A stretch of DNA of 64,000 nucleotides. It comes from an uncultured Sphingomonas sp. GTDB taxonomy: Bacteria > Pseudomonadota > Alphaproteobacteria > Sphingomonadales > Sphingomonadaceae. The stretch spans positions 62,001 through 126,000 of the forward strand of contig NZ_CALMPA010000071.1 of NCBI RefSeq assembly GCF_937871615.1, given 5' to 3'. Position 1 is the stretch's first letter. Each line of letters starts with the position of its first letter. The notes beneath the pieces are model-generated. The model ran no database searches. It was not told the DNA's origin and saw only the letters and a program-made list of their open reading frames with translations. Positions 41,418-50,185 of this stretch are shown here, one piece after another. The position numbers were made by a program, and so were the translations under genes.

Positions 41418-41837
41418 TCAGGCCGGCACCGCCTGCGTGATGGTCACGCGGCGCACCACGCCACGCCCGAATGCCTCCGGCGCGGCGCTCGCGACGACAC
41501 GCCGGATCATGTCGATATTGGGAAGTTGCCCGTCGCGCCCGGACGCGAGCGGGGTACGAAACGTGCGCAGGTTCACGGCATGGAGCAGCAGCGGCAGGCG
41601 CGCGCGAACGAACGCCTCGCGCGCCTGTGGCACCTCAAGCGCGATCTCGAACCGCGTATAGCCCGTCAGCCGCCCTTCGCGATCGACCAGCGGCGCGAGC
41701 AGCCGCTCGACCGGCACGAACACCGGATTTTCCGCCTCCCGCGCGGGCGAAAGCAGCAATTGCGTGGCATAGCCCGCCCCGCCGCCAAGCCCGAGCCCGG
41801 CGACGGTGAGGAGCAGCGCAAGAAGTGGCTTCTTCAT
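41418..41837 (-). CDS. FliL-like flagellar accessory protein downstream of motB
   Basis: A 139-residue protein with an N-terminal anchor (LLALLLTVAGLGLGGGAGYATQ) and a periplasmic domain (FVPVERLLAPLVDREGRLTGYTRFEIALEVP; RLPLLLHAVNLRTF; VRRVTITQAVPA). This is the FliL plan: one transmembrane helix, then a strand-rich domain with a P-x-L-L-H run. It starts 16 bases after motB. Together with FliL at 13966 and the exported protein at 11457, three FliL-type genes are present. Confidence 0.7.
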   Translation of the reverse strand: MKKPLLALLLTVAGLGLGGGAGYATQLLLSPAREAENPVFVPVERLLAPLVDREGRLTGYTRFEIALEVPQAREAFVRARLPLLLHAVNLRTFRTPLASGRDGQLPNIDMIRRVVASAAPEAFGRGVVRRVTITQAVPA

Positions 41838-41853
41838 CGGATCCTTCCGTCTT

Positions 41854-42705
41854 TCAGAATTTGAAACTGGCGTCGCTCGGCAAGGCGGAAGGCTCGGCCT
41901 TGATGACGATCGTGATACGCCGGTTCTCGGCGCGATCCGGCTGATCCGGGAAAACCGGGCGGGTCGCCGCCATCGCCACGACCTCGGCGAAGCGATCGGG
42001 CGTGAGACCACCGGCGATCAGCGCGCTCCGCGCGGCGAGCGCGCGCGCGCCGGATAGCGCCCAATTGGCATCGCTCTGCCCGCCGCTGCCATCGGTATGC
42101 CCCTCGATCGCGAGCTGCCCGCCGCCCTGCGCCAGCCGCGCCGCGACCTTCGCCAGCATCGCGCGCGCATAGGGATTGAGATCGGCCGTGCCGGTGCGGA
42201 ACATCGCCTGGCGATCGCTGTCCATCAGCGTGATGCGCAATCCTTCGCGATCCTGCTGGATATCGACCGCGCGACGCCCGCGCTGATCCTGCGGCACCGC
42301 ATCCAGCGCGACCTGCAACTCGGCGGCCATCACGCGAAGCGACGTGTCCGCGACATTGGCGGTGCCGCCGCGCGCCACGCCAGCAGTGGCGGCATTGGCG
42401 CTCGGCACGCCGCTGACCGGGCTCCGATCGGGTGCGGAGCGCCGCGATTGCCCGCCCGCGCCGTTCGACACCCCTTCGACCGGCGTGGAGGGGGGAACGA
42501 CCGCCGCCGTCGCGGAGAAATATTGCGCCAGCCCGTGCAACCGGGCCTTGTCCGGGTTGGCGACCAGCCAGAGCAGCATGAAGAACGCCATCATCGCGGT
42601 CACGAAATCGGCATAGGCGACCTTCCACGCGCCGCCATGGCTGGCCTTGGCGACACGCCGGATGCGGCGAACGATGATCGGGCGCTCACCGGATGAAGCG
42701 GCCAT
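41854..42705 (-). CDS. motB: Flagellar motor stator protein MotB
   Basis: A 283-residue stator subunit. The single membrane helix holds the proton-carrying aspartate (AYADFVTAMMAFFMLLWLV, Asp at about 33). A Ser/Ala-rich linker leads to an OmpA-like peptidoglycan-binding domain (LAIEGHTDGSGGQSDANWALSGARALA). It is separated from motA by the whole che operon but on the same strand and probably the same transcript. Confidence 0.95.
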   Translation of the reverse strand: MAASSGERPIIVRRIRRVAKASHGGAWKVAYADFVTAMMAFFMLLWLVANPDKARLHGLAQYFSATAAVVPPSTPVEGVSNGAGGQSRRSAPDRSPVSGVPSANAATAGVARGGTANVADTSLRVMAAELQVALDAVPQDQRGRRAVDIQQDREGLRITLMDSDRQAMFRTGTADLNPYARAMLAKVAARLAQGGGQLAIEGHTDGSGGQSDANWALSGARALAARSALIAGGLTPDRFAEVVAMAATRPVFPDQPDRAENRRITIVIKAEPSALPSDASFKF

Positions 42706-42706
42706 C

Positions 42707-43009
42707 TCATTCCTCTCCCAGCGCCGCGCGGATACGGACCTGCACCGCGTCCAGCCGGATCGCGCAGACCGCCGCGCGCGCATCCTCGCCATCCGCCACG
42801 CGTTCCAGCAACATCGCGCATTCATCCGCGTGCTGGATCACGTAATCGAAATCCTGAAACTCAAGCAGATAGCGCGATGCCAGCGCCGGATCGCCGGCCA
42901 GCACCTCGGCCAGTTTCTCCAGCCGCGCGCGGATCTCGCGCAATTCCGTCGCCACGACACGCGGCAGCGCCGCGGCGGATGCGACATCGAACACAGGCAC
43001 CACGCTCAT
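42707..43009 (-). CDS. CheT-like candidate CheY-P phosphatase
   Basis: A 100-residue, all-helical soluble protein. Its middle reads LLEFQDFDYVIQHADE; D55-x-x-x-Q59 is the D-x-x-x-Q arrangement that CheZ-type phosphatases use, and FQD precedes it as in CheZ. It directly follows cheD, the position held by cheT (formerly orf10) in the Sinorhizobium meliloti che operon, a CheZ-like protein. No full-length CheZ or CheC/CheX is seen in the window. The function is inference; the gene itself is clear from its overlaps. Confidence 0.6.
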   Translation of the reverse strand: MSVVPVFDVASAAALPRVVATELREIRARLEKLAEVLAGDPALASRYLLEFQDFDYVIQHADECAMLLERVADGEDARAAVCAIRLDAVQVRIRAALGEE

Positions 43010-43539
43010 CAGAACAACTCCAGTTCGCCGACGCGCGCGGCCACCGGCACCGATATGCGCGGCGCGATCGGCTCCGGCGGCATGGCCGTCGCGAGCGTGC
43101 AGCGGCTGCGGCCATCATGCGCGAGGAATTCCACCTTGCGCGCGCGATTGCCGCCAAGATCGGCGTGCGAGACCTGGATTCCCTCCGCCGCCATGAAGCG
43201 GCGCGCGAAAGCCGCGTTCGATGTGCCGATCTCCGCCAGCCCGGCGACCATATTCGCGCCGCCATAAAGATGCGCCTGCAAATTCGCGCGTTGCGCGCCC
43301 AGCGCCATCATCGCGTTAATCAGCAATTCCATCGCATGAACCCCGTAGCGCGCCATCTCCGGCATCGAGAGCCGCTGATTTGCCGCCGGCTCGCCCAGCA
43401 GGAAGTGGTTCATCCCGCCGACGCGCGCGACCGGATCGTGCAGGCACGCCGCGACACAACTGCCCAGCAGTGTGCTGAGCATCACCCCCGGTTCGGCGAC
43501 GGCACGATGCTCGCCCTGCACGATCGTGATCCGGCGCAT
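43009..43539 (-). CDS. cheD: Chemoreceptor glutamine deamidase CheD
   Basis: A 176-residue protein with the CheD catalytic features: TLLGSCVAACLHDP (nucleophile Cys at about 28), GGMNHFLL (His 45 region) and LYGGANMV with T/S following. It deamidates receptors to adjust array sensitivity. It overlaps cheY upstream and the CheT-like gene downstream. Confidence 0.93.
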   Translation of the reverse strand: MRRITIVQGEHRAVAEPGVMLSTLLGSCVAACLHDPVARVGGMNHFLLGEPAANQRLSMPEMARYGVHAMELLINAMMALGAQRANLQAHLYGGANMVAGLAEIGTSNAAFARRFMAAEGIQVSHADLGGNRARKVEFLAHDGRSRCTLATAMPPEPIAPRISVPVAARVGELELF

Positions 43540-43928
43540 CAGGTCAGCTCGCCGAACACGCGCTCGATCTTTTCCTTGAGAGCGGCGGGCGCGAACGGCT
43601 TGACGACATAATTGTTCACGCCGAGCGCCGCCGCCTTCTGCACGATTTCCTTGTCGGCGGAGCCGGTCAGCATGATGAACACGGTCTTGCCGATCGTCGC
43701 ATCGGCGCGCACCGCCTGGAGGAATTCCAGGCCGTCCATTTCCGGCATGTTGAAATCGGAAATAATCAGATGGACGCGATCGGCGCGGATCGCCTCCAGC
43801 GCCTCGGGCGCGGTCGGCTTGTCGCGCACGTCGCGGAAGCCGAGATCCTGGAGCGCGCGGCGGATCATCGCACGCATACTCGCCTGATCGTCGACCACCA
43901 TCACCTTGATCTGAGCAGCAGCGGGCAT
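43539..43928 (-). CDS. cheY: Response regulator CheY (second of cluster 1)
   Basis: A 129-residue receiver domain with the acidic pair (VMVVDDQ), the phospho-acceptor in LIISDFNMPEMDG, Thr in IMLTGSAD and Lys in VVKPF. The start is the ATG overlapping the cheB stop, with AGGAG seven bases upstream. It belongs with cheR-cheB-cheD and may be either the motor-binding CheY or a phosphate sink. Confidence 0.93.
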   Translation of the reverse strand: MPAAAQIKVMVVDDQASMRAMIRRALQDLGFRDVRDKPTAPEALEAIRADRVHLIISDFNMPEMDGLEFLQAVRADATIGKTVFIMLTGSADKEIVQKAAALGVNNYVVKPFAPAALKEKIERVFGELT

Positions 43929-44962
43929 CAATGACTCCTGGAATTTTCACGACATGCGCGGAGGATCGCCTCCGGCATCGCCGACAAAGCGATTTCCTTT
44001 TCCACCGCGCCGCGTTCCATCGCGACGCGCGGCATTCCCCAGATGACGCAGGTTTCGCGGCTCTGGCCGAACGTGCGCGCGCCGGCACGGCGCATCGCGA
44101 GCAGCCCTTCAGCGCCATCCGCGCCCATCCCCGTGAGGATCGCGCCGACCGCCGCCGGGCCGATCGCCGTGACCGACGAGAACAGGCGATCCACCGACGG
44201 GCGATGGCCGCTCACCGGATCGCCCGCGCGCAGGCGGATCGCGCCGCGCACGCCGCCGGTCAGCTCCATATGCGTCTCGCCGCCGGGCGCGATATAGACG
44301 GTTCCCGGTCGCACCGGCTCACCATCGCGCGCTTCGACGACATGCGCCCGGCATTCGGCGTCGAGCCTTTGCGCGAAGCTGCCGGTGAACGCGGCGGGCA
44401 TATGCTGCACCACCAGCACCGGCGGGCAATCCGCCGGCAGCGCGGGCAACAGCGAGAACAGCGCCTCGACGCCCCCCGTTGACGAGCCGATCGCGATCAA
44501 CCGTTCCCCGCACGTCGCGCCCATATCCGCCTGCGCGGGAGGGGCGGCGGCGCGCGGGCGCGTGCCGGAACGCGCGGCGGCCTTCACCTTGTCGCGCAAC
44601 TGGCGCGCGTGGCGCTCGAACTCGTCATGGCCGCCGGCGGGCTTGGTGACATAATCGACCGCGCCCAGCCTGAGCGCCTCGATCGTCACCTCCGCGCCGC
44701 GCGCGGTAAGCGTCGAGCACATGACCACCGGCATCGGCCGCAGCCGCATGATCCGTTCGAGGAAGGACAGCCCGTCCATCCCCGGCATCTCGATATCGAG
44801 CGTCAGCACATCGGGATTGAGCTGCTTTATCATCTCGCGCGCGGCGAAGGGATCGGGCGCCATGCCCACCACCTCGATTTCGGGATCGGCGACAAGAATG
44901 CGGTGCAACGTGGCGCGCATCGCCGCGCTGTCATCCACGATCAGCGTTCGGATCGGCTGCAT
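43928..44962 (-). CDS. cheB: Chemotaxis methylesterase CheB (cluster 1)
   Basis: A 344-residue protein with a receiver domain (IVDDSAAMRATL; Asp in LTLDIEMPGMDG) and a CheB methylesterase domain with Ser in GSSTGGVEAL, His in VVQHMPAAFTGSFAQRL, and Asp in LTGMGADGAEGL. The ATG of MQPIRTL overlaps the cheR stop. Complete and likely active. Confidence 0.95.
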   Translation of the reverse strand: MQPIRTLIVDDSAAMRATLHRILVADPEIEVVGMAPDPFAAREMIKQLNPDVLTLDIEMPGMDGLSFLERIMRLRPMPVVMCSTLTARGAEVTIEALRLGAVDYVTKPAGGHDEFERHARQLRDKVKAAARSGTRPRAAAPPAQADMGATCGERLIAIGSSTGGVEALFSLLPALPADCPPVLVVQHMPAAFTGSFAQRLDAECRAHVVEARDGEPVRPGTVYIAPGGETHMELTGGVRGAIRLRAGDPVSGHRPSVDRLFSSVTAIGPAAVGAILTGMGADGAEGLLAMRRAGARTFGQSRETCVIWGMPRVAMERGAVEKEIALSAMPEAILRACRENSRSH

Positions 44963-45858
44963 CACGCGCGCTCGGGCTTGCGATAGATGGTGTGCCCGCA
45001 CGATTCCATCGCGCGCGCCGCCGCGCCGAGCAGGCGTTCGGAGTGGCCGATATAGAGCAGGCCGCCCGGCACGAGCTGGTCGATGAGCCGCAGTTGCAAC
45101 TCCTCCTTCGCCTGATCGTCGAAATAGATCATCACGTTGCGGCAGAAGATCGCGTCATAGGCGGCCTTCAGCGGCCAGGGATCGAACAGGTTGAGCACAT
45201 TGGCCGTCACCAGCGCGCGGGCGCGCTCGTCCATCACCATCGCGCCACCGTCCGCGGTGGGCTGCATCCACAGGCTGCGCCACGGCTCGGGCACGCCTTT
45301 GGTCGCATGATCGGCGTAACAGGCGTTGCGCACCGCCTCTACCACGGGCGGCGCGATATCGGTGGCGAGCAGCCGCACGTCGCGATCGCGCAGCCAGCCC
45401 GCCGCCGCGCGATCCCGCCCCAGCAGACACATCGCGATCGTATATACTTCCTCACCCGACGAGCAGCCGGCGGACCAGATGCGGACCGGCCCCTGCTTCT
45501 GCCGCAGCCGGGGCAGGAGAACCTCCTCGAAATGGGTGAAGTGATGCGGCTCGCGAAAGAACAGGGTGTGATTGGTGGTGAGCGCGACCACCATCGCGTG
45601 CCGCTCATCGGCATCGCGTTCGACGAGCGCGACATAATCGCTGAAGCGCGTCAGCCCGAAGGTGCGGAGCCGCCGCGCGAGGCGGGATTCGACCAACGTG
45701 GTCTTGGCCTCGCTCAGCGCGATGCGCGCGTCTCTCTGCATGATCGCGGCGATGGCGGCGAAATCGCGCGGCGAGATCGCCATGCCCGCACCGCCCCCGC
45801 CGCCATCGGCGGGATCGGCCGGGGCCGCGAGCGTCGCCACGCCCGGCGCGATGCTCAT
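44962..45858 (-). CDS. cheR: Chemotaxis methyltransferase CheR (cluster 1)
   Basis: A 298-residue enzyme with the CheR N-terminal helical domain (LVESRLARRLRTFGLTRFSDYV) and SAM-binding domain (VRIWSAGCSSGEEVYTIAM; LLATDIAPPVVEAV; YDAIFCRNVMIYFD). The receptor at 50619 ends in a WATF-type CheR-docking tail that would recruit it or its paralogue. Confidence 0.95.
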   Translation of the reverse strand: MSIAPGVATLAAPADPADGGGGGAGMAISPRDFAAIAAIMQRDARIALSEAKTTLVESRLARRLRTFGLTRFSDYVALVERDADERHAMVVALTTNHTLFFREPHHFTHFEEVLLPRLRQKQGPVRIWSAGCSSGEEVYTIAMCLLGRDRAAAGWLRDRDVRLLATDIAPPVVEAVRNACYADHATKGVPEPWRSLWMQPTADGGAMVMDERARALVTANVLNLFDPWPLKAAYDAIFCRNVMIYFDDQAKEELQLRLIDQLVPGGLLYIGHSERLLGAAARAMESCGHTIYRKPERA

Positions 45859-46352
45859 GCCGCGATATCCAGATGCCGGGTGAGGCTGAGCGCATCGAGA
45901 TCGAGCAGCAGCACCATTTCGCCCTTTTCGTCGCGCGACCCATCGCGCTGGCGGATCGCGATCCGCACCAGCCCGGCGATCATGCTCGGCTCAAGCGTTT
46001 CCGTCTCGGGCGCGGGCTGCACGTCGGCGGCGGCGATCGCGACGATCTCGTTGACCTCATCAACCAGGAAACCCGCCTGGCGCCCGGCGATGCTCACCAC
46101 CAGGATGCACGAGCGCGGATGTATCTCGCTCGCCGCCCAGCCCAGCCGCTCGGCCAGCCCGACAACGGGCACGACATTGCCGCGCAGATTGGTGACGCCC
46201 TTGATATAGCCCGGCACGTTGGGCAGCGGGGTTGGCGCCTCCCATTCGCGGATTTCGATCACCGCGCCCATGTCGATGCCGAATGTCCGCTCGCCGAGCG
46301 AAAAGGTGACGATCTTGCGATCGGCGGCGGCGGAATCATTGGGGGCGGTCAT
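45855..46352 (-). CDS. cheW: Chemotaxis scaffold CheW (cluster 1)
   Basis: A 165-residue CheW: IVTFSLGERTFGIDMGAVIEI, the NLRGNVVPVVGL loop and GFLVDEVNEIVAI. It links CheA to receptors. It overlaps cheA and cheR by four bases on each side. Confidence 0.94.
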   Translation of the reverse strand: MTAPNDSAAADRKIVTFSLGERTFGIDMGAVIEIREWEAPTPLPNVPGYIKGVTNLRGNVVPVVGLAERLGWAASEIHPRSCILVVSIAGRQAGFLVDEVNEIVAIAAADVQPAPETETLEPSMIAGLVRIAIRQRDGSRDEKGEMVLLLDLDALSLTRHLDIAA

Positions 46353-48487
46353 GCGGCCATTCCTTTCGGCAGATATCGGTTGGGCGAGGCGACAAGCGCG
46401 TCGATGTCGAGAATGAGGGCGATCGAGCCGTCACCAAGGATGGTGGCGCCGCCCAGCCCGCGCACGGGGTGAAGATTCTGTTCGAGGCTCTTGATGACTA
46501 CCTCGCGGCGATCGTCGATCAGGTCGACAACCAGCCCGACCTTGCCCGAGCTTTCGCTCTCCACGATGACGACGATCGGGTCAGCGACGGCGCGGGCGTC
46601 GTCAATCCCGAAGATATCACTGACGCGGCGCACCGGCACATAATCGCCGCGCATGTCGATCACCTCGTTGGTGGGCGAGAGCCGCTTCATCTGCCCCGGC
46701 TCGGGCTGGACGGTTTCGAGCACGTGCGCCAGCGGCAGCACGAAACGCTGGCCAGCGAGCCGGACGATCATCCCGTCGAGGATCGCAAGCGTCAGCGGCA
46801 ACGCCATGGTGAAGGTCGTCCCGCGCCCAGGCACCGAAAGGATTTCGACCCGCCCGCCAAGCGCCTCGACGTTCGAACGGACCACATCCATCCCCACGCC
46901 GCGCCCGGAGATGTTCGACACTTTCTCCGCCGTCGAGAATCCCGGCGCGCAGATAAGCTGGTCGATCTCCTCATTGGAAAGCTGCGCATCGGCGGTGATG
47001 ATCCCGCGTTCGATCGCCTTGGCGCGGACGCGTTCGCGATCAATGCCGCGCCCGTCATCCTCCACCCGCACGAAGATGCGCGCGCCACGCTGTTCGGCGG
47101 AAAGGCGGATCATGCCTTCCGCCGGCTTGCCCGCCGCGACACGCTCCTCCGCGCTTTCCAGCCCGTGATCGGCGGCGTTGCGGATCAGATGCGTCAGGGG
47201 ATCGCCGATCTTCTCGATCACCCCCTTGTCCACCTCGGTCGTCTCGCCATGGGTTTCCAGCCTGATCGCCTTGCCCGTCCCCGCCGAAAGATCGCGCAGC
47301 AGGCGCGGCACGCGGCTGAACGCCTGGCGGATCGGCTGCGCGCGCAACGACATCACATTATCCTGAATCTGCCGGGTCAGCCGCGCCAGCTCGGGCAGTT
47401 CCACCCGCTGGCGATCAGCCGGTGACAGCCGATCGGCGAGAATGGAATTGCGGATCACCAGTTCGCCGACGAGGTTTAGCAGCATATCGAGCTTGCCCAG
47501 ATCGACGCGGATCGTCTGCGCGCCGTCCGCCGCCGGCTTGGGCGCGGAAGCGACGGGCGCGACCGGCGCGCTCTCCGGAACGACAGGCGGCGGCGGCGCC
47601 ACCTCCGCGACGAGATCATCGAGCGCCACCGCGACCGGCGTGAACCCCATATCGTCAGCGCCCGCTTCCGCGCCCGGATCGTCCGCGATCGGCGCATCCG
47701 CCGCCGGCGCGGCACGCGCCACATCGACGAACGAATCCGGGTCGATGAAATCGAAGCAATCGAGGATATCGACCTCGGCCACCTCGCCCGGCACGCGGAG
47801 CGTCCATGCAAGGCACGCGTCCTCCGGATCGAGATCGGCAAGGCCCGGCACCGCCGACGAATCGACCGACACCATTTCGCCGCCCAGCCGCTCCAGCTCG
47901 CGCACGATCAGCAGCGGTTCGCCCGCATTGGCGAGCGCCGCGCGCGACGGACGGAACGTAACCACCCATGCCGTGTCCGGCGCGGGCGGCGCATCGAAAT
48001 CATCGAGCGACACCGCGACCGGGGTAAAGCCGAAATCATCGACGGCCACGACCGGCGGCTCCGCCAGCGCGGCGGGCGCGGCAGCGGGCGCGGCTGGCGC
48101 GCCGCGATTCTCCAGCACCTTTTCCAGCGCGGCGAGCGCGGCGGCGTCGGCCGGGCTGGGCGCGGTGCCGCGCGCCGCCTCCACATGGTCGCTCAACACA
48201 TCGAACGCGGTCAGCATCACGCCCACCACGCCCTGCGTCGGCGCGATCCGGCCCGCGCGCACCTCGTCCAGCACATTCTCGAACGTGTGCGCGAAGGCGG
48301 TCAGCGCGCCATGCCCGAACGCCCCCGCGCCGCCCTTGATCGAATGGACCGCGCGGAACACGCCGGCGATAACCTCCGCCGAAACGTCTCCGTCCCGCAT
48401 CGCCGACAGCCCCGCCTCGGCGGTCGCCAGCCCTTCGGCGCATTCCTCGAAGAAGATCGCCTGGATATCGTCGAAATCGTCGCTCAC
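46349..48487 (-). CDS. cheA: Chemotaxis histidine kinase CheA (cluster 1)
   Basis: A 712-residue kinase with an Hpt domain carrying the phospho-His in AVHSIKGGAGAFGH (about 47), a long Ala/Asp/Pro-rich P2-like region with two similar DDFGFTPVAVSLDD/DDMGFTPVAVALDD segments, a dimerisation helix, an ATPase domain (HLIRNAADHGLE; DDGRGIDRERV; GRGVGMDVVR) and a CheW-like P5. All catalytic boxes are intact. The repeated GFTPVAV segments are unusual and may be CheY-docking sites. Confidence 0.95.
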   Translation of the reverse strand: MSDDFDDIQAIFFEECAEGLATAEAGLSAMRDGDVSAEVIAGVFRAVHSIKGGAGAFGHGALTAFAHTFENVLDEVRAGRIAPTQGVVGVMLTAFDVLSDHVEAARGTAPSPADAAALAALEKVLENRGAPAAPAAAPAALAEPPVVAVDDFGFTPVAVSLDDFDAPPAPDTAWVVTFRPSRAALANAGEPLLIVRELERLGGEMVSVDSSAVPGLADLDPEDACLAWTLRVPGEVAEVDILDCFDFIDPDSFVDVARAAPAADAPIADDPGAEAGADDMGFTPVAVALDDLVAEVAPPPPVVPESAPVAPVASAPKPAADGAQTIRVDLGKLDMLLNLVGELVIRNSILADRLSPADRQRVELPELARLTRQIQDNVMSLRAQPIRQAFSRVPRLLRDLSAGTGKAIRLETHGETTEVDKGVIEKIGDPLTHLIRNAADHGLESAEERVAAGKPAEGMIRLSAEQRGARIFVRVEDDGRGIDRERVRAKAIERGIITADAQLSNEEIDQLICAPGFSTAEKVSNISGRGVGMDVVRSNVEALGGRVEILSVPGRGTTFTMALPLTLAILDGMIVRLAGQRFVLPLAHVLETVQPEPGQMKRLSPTNEVIDMRGDYVPVRRVSDIFGIDDARAVADPIVVIVESESSGKVGLVVDLIDDRREVVIKSLEQNLHPVRGLGGATILGDGSIALILDIDALVASPNRYLPKGMAA

Positions 48488-48849
48488 GGGCAGACCCGGC
48501 GGATCGCCGCTCCCAGCTTGTCCGCGTCGAACGGCTTGGTGATCCAGCCGGTCGCGCCGGCATCGCGCGCGCGCACCTTCTTCTCGTCCGAAAATTCGGT
48601 GGAGAGCACCAGGATCGGCGTACCGCGAAATTCGGATAGGGCGCGCACCGCCTCGATCAGCTCGAAACCGTCCATGCGCGGCATGTTGATATCGGTGATG
48701 AGCAGATCGGGCTTCAGCTCATGCATCCGCTCCAGGCCGTGCACGCCGTCGTTCGCGCCTTCGATGCGAAAGCCCTGCGCGGAAAGCGAGGCGCGCAGCA
48801 ACATCCGCATACTCGCCGAATCATCGACGGTCAGAATCAACTTGGTCAC
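48484..48849 (-). CDS. cheY: Response regulator CheY (first of cluster 1)
   Basis: A 121-residue receiver: acidic pair in LTVDDSASM, Asp in LLITDINMPRMDG, Ser in VLSTEFSD, Lys in ITKPFD. It is encoded directly before cheA, overlapping both neighbours. The same STAS-CheY-CheA order occurs in the second cluster, so this CheY may be dedicated to its adjacent kinase. Confidence 0.94.
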   Translation of the reverse strand: MTKLILTVDDSASMRMLLRASLSAQGFRIEGANDGVHGLERMHELKPDLLITDINMPRMDGFELIEAVRALSEFRGTPILVLSTEFSDEKKVRARDAGATGWITKPFDADKLGAAIRRVCP

Positions 48850-49133
48850 AGGGAATCTCCCGTTTCGAGGCCCACCGCGGCGGCCAGCCGGCAGCGCGTG
48901 ACCCGCTCCACGAACGCGGGGCTTGGGTCGATGATGGCGAAGGCGCGCCCCGCGCCGCGCGCCTCGGCGCAGGCGGCGACGAGAATCTGGAGCACGGCCT
49001 GGCCGATATTCTCCACCGCCGACGCATCGACCGCGATCGCGCCATCCCCCGCCATCGCGGCGAGCAGGCTATCGCGCAGCGCAGGCGCGCTCACGGTGGT
49101 GGCGTTGGGCGAAAGGCGCGGCGGGCAGTCCAT
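48846..49133 (-). CDS. STAS-domain protein (cluster 1)
   Basis: A 95-residue single STAS domain (AIAVDASAVENIGQAVLQILVAACAEARGAGRAFAIIDPS). The usual phosphorylatable Ser in the D-S-x-G position is replaced (ENIGQAVL), so it may not be switched by phosphorylation. ATG and GTG starts are both possible within four codons; I chose the ATG. It lies between motA and cheY. A paralogue begins the second che operon. Confidence 0.8.
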   Translation of the reverse strand: MDCPPRLSPNATTVSAPALRDSLLAAMAGDGAIAVDASAVENIGQAVLQILVAACAEARGAGRAFAIIDPSPAFVERVTRCRLAAAVGLETGDSL

Positions 49134-49137
49134 CGGC

Positions 49138-50022
49138 TCAGCCACGGGCCACCGCCAGTCCGTCCCGCGCCTCATCAAGAACGGATTCGAGTTGCTGGAA
49201 GCTCGGCGCCAGTGCCGATGGCGTCATGCGGCGCGCGATTTCCACGGCGACCGTGACGGGCTGATGCTGGGCATAAGCGACGATCGCCGCCTTCGCCACG
49301 GCATAGGGCTGGCGATCGGCGTCGATCGTCTCCTGCAACTTGCCGGCGATCGGGCCGACCACGCAATAGCTTAACAGCACGCCAAGGAAGGTGCCGACCA
49401 ATGCGCCGCCGATCATCGCGCCAAGGATTTCGGTCGGCTGGTCGATCGAGCCCATCGTCTTGATGACGCCAAGCACGGCGGCGACGATGCCGATCGCGGG
49501 CAGGCCATCGGCCATCACCTGCAAGGCGTGCTGCGGGCCGGATTCCTCGTGATGGTGGCGTTCGATATCGGCCTCCATCACCGCTTCGAGCTGATGCGGA
49601 TCCTCGAAATTCAGCGTCATCATCCGCAGATAGTCGCAGACGAATTCCATCAGCCCGCGATCGGCCAGCAGCCGGGGATAGGCCCCGAACAGCGGGCTCG
49701 CCTCCGGCGCGTCGAGATGCGCCTCGATCCCGGTCGCGCCATCCTTCTTGAAGGTGGAAAGCAGCCCGAACATCAGCGTGAGAAGATCGGCATAATCCTG
49801 TTCCTTCCAGCGCGGCCCGCGGAATGCGCGTTTTATGCCGGCCATCGCTTTCTTGAGCGTCGCGGTCGAATTGCCGACGATGAACGCGCCAAGCGCCGCG
49901 CCCGCGATCGCCATCATCTCATGCGGCAGCGCATGAAGGATGATCTCCAGCTTGCCGCCGGAAATGATGAAGCTCCCGAACACACAGCCGAGAATGATGA
50001 GGAAACCTGCGCCGTTCAGCAT
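49138..50022 (-). CDS. motA: Flagellar motor stator protein MotA
   Basis: A 294-residue stator subunit with four membrane helices (about 3-22, 33-52, 165-190, 198-220). It contains the conserved ADGLPAIGIVAAVLGVIKTM (with the functional Pro) and the charged cytosolic loop. It is the first gene of a long motor and chemotaxis operon behind a CCTATAAT element. Confidence 0.96.
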   Translation of the reverse strand: MLNGAGFLIILGCVFGSFIISGGKLEIILHALPHEMMAIAGAALGAFIVGNSTATLKKAMAGIKRAFRGPRWKEQDYADLLTLMFGLLSTFKKDGATGIEAHLDAPEASPLFGAYPRLLADRGLMEFVCDYLRMMTLNFEDPHQLEAVMEADIERHHHEESGPQHALQVMADGLPAIGIVAAVLGVIKTMGSIDQPTEILGAMIGGALVGTFLGVLLSYCVVGPIAGKLQETIDADRQPYAVAKAAIVAYAQHQPVTVAVEIARRMTPSALAPSFQQLESVLDEARDGLAVARG

Positions 50023-50056
50023 GGCGGGAGCGAAGTCCTTGTTCTGGTGATGTGGG

Positions 50057-50064
50057 AATTATAG
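50057..50064 (-). promoter_or_regulatory. CCTATAAT element of the motA-che-motB operon
   Basis: The minus strand reads GATCATCCTATAATTCCC, 35 bases before the motA ATG. It is divergent from the flaF copy 90 bases away, with CCAAATTGG-type symmetry between them. Confidence 0.65.
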
Positions 50065-50153
50065 GATGATCGCCGGCCTGCCGGGCGTCCGCCGCCAAAT
50101 TGGTGTCCGCGCCCGAATGTCGCGCCGCCATCGGCTCAAATGGCGCAATCCAT

Positions 50154-50161
50154 CCTACAAT
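50154..50161 (+). promoter_or_regulatory. CCTACAAT element of flaF
   Basis: ATCCATCCTACAATTATTTCG lies 25 bases before the flaF ATG. It shares the CCTACAATTA core with the flgE promoter. Confidence 0.65.
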
Positions 50162-50185
50162 TATTTCGTCAGCAAAGGAGCCAGC

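Noticed and set aside
42707-43009. Full CheZ assignment for the small protein after cheD
   Set aside because: At 100 residues it is half the length of CheZ, and aligning on FQD puts Val at the Gln position; only the offset D-x-x-x-Q fits, so it is called CheT-like at modest confidence.
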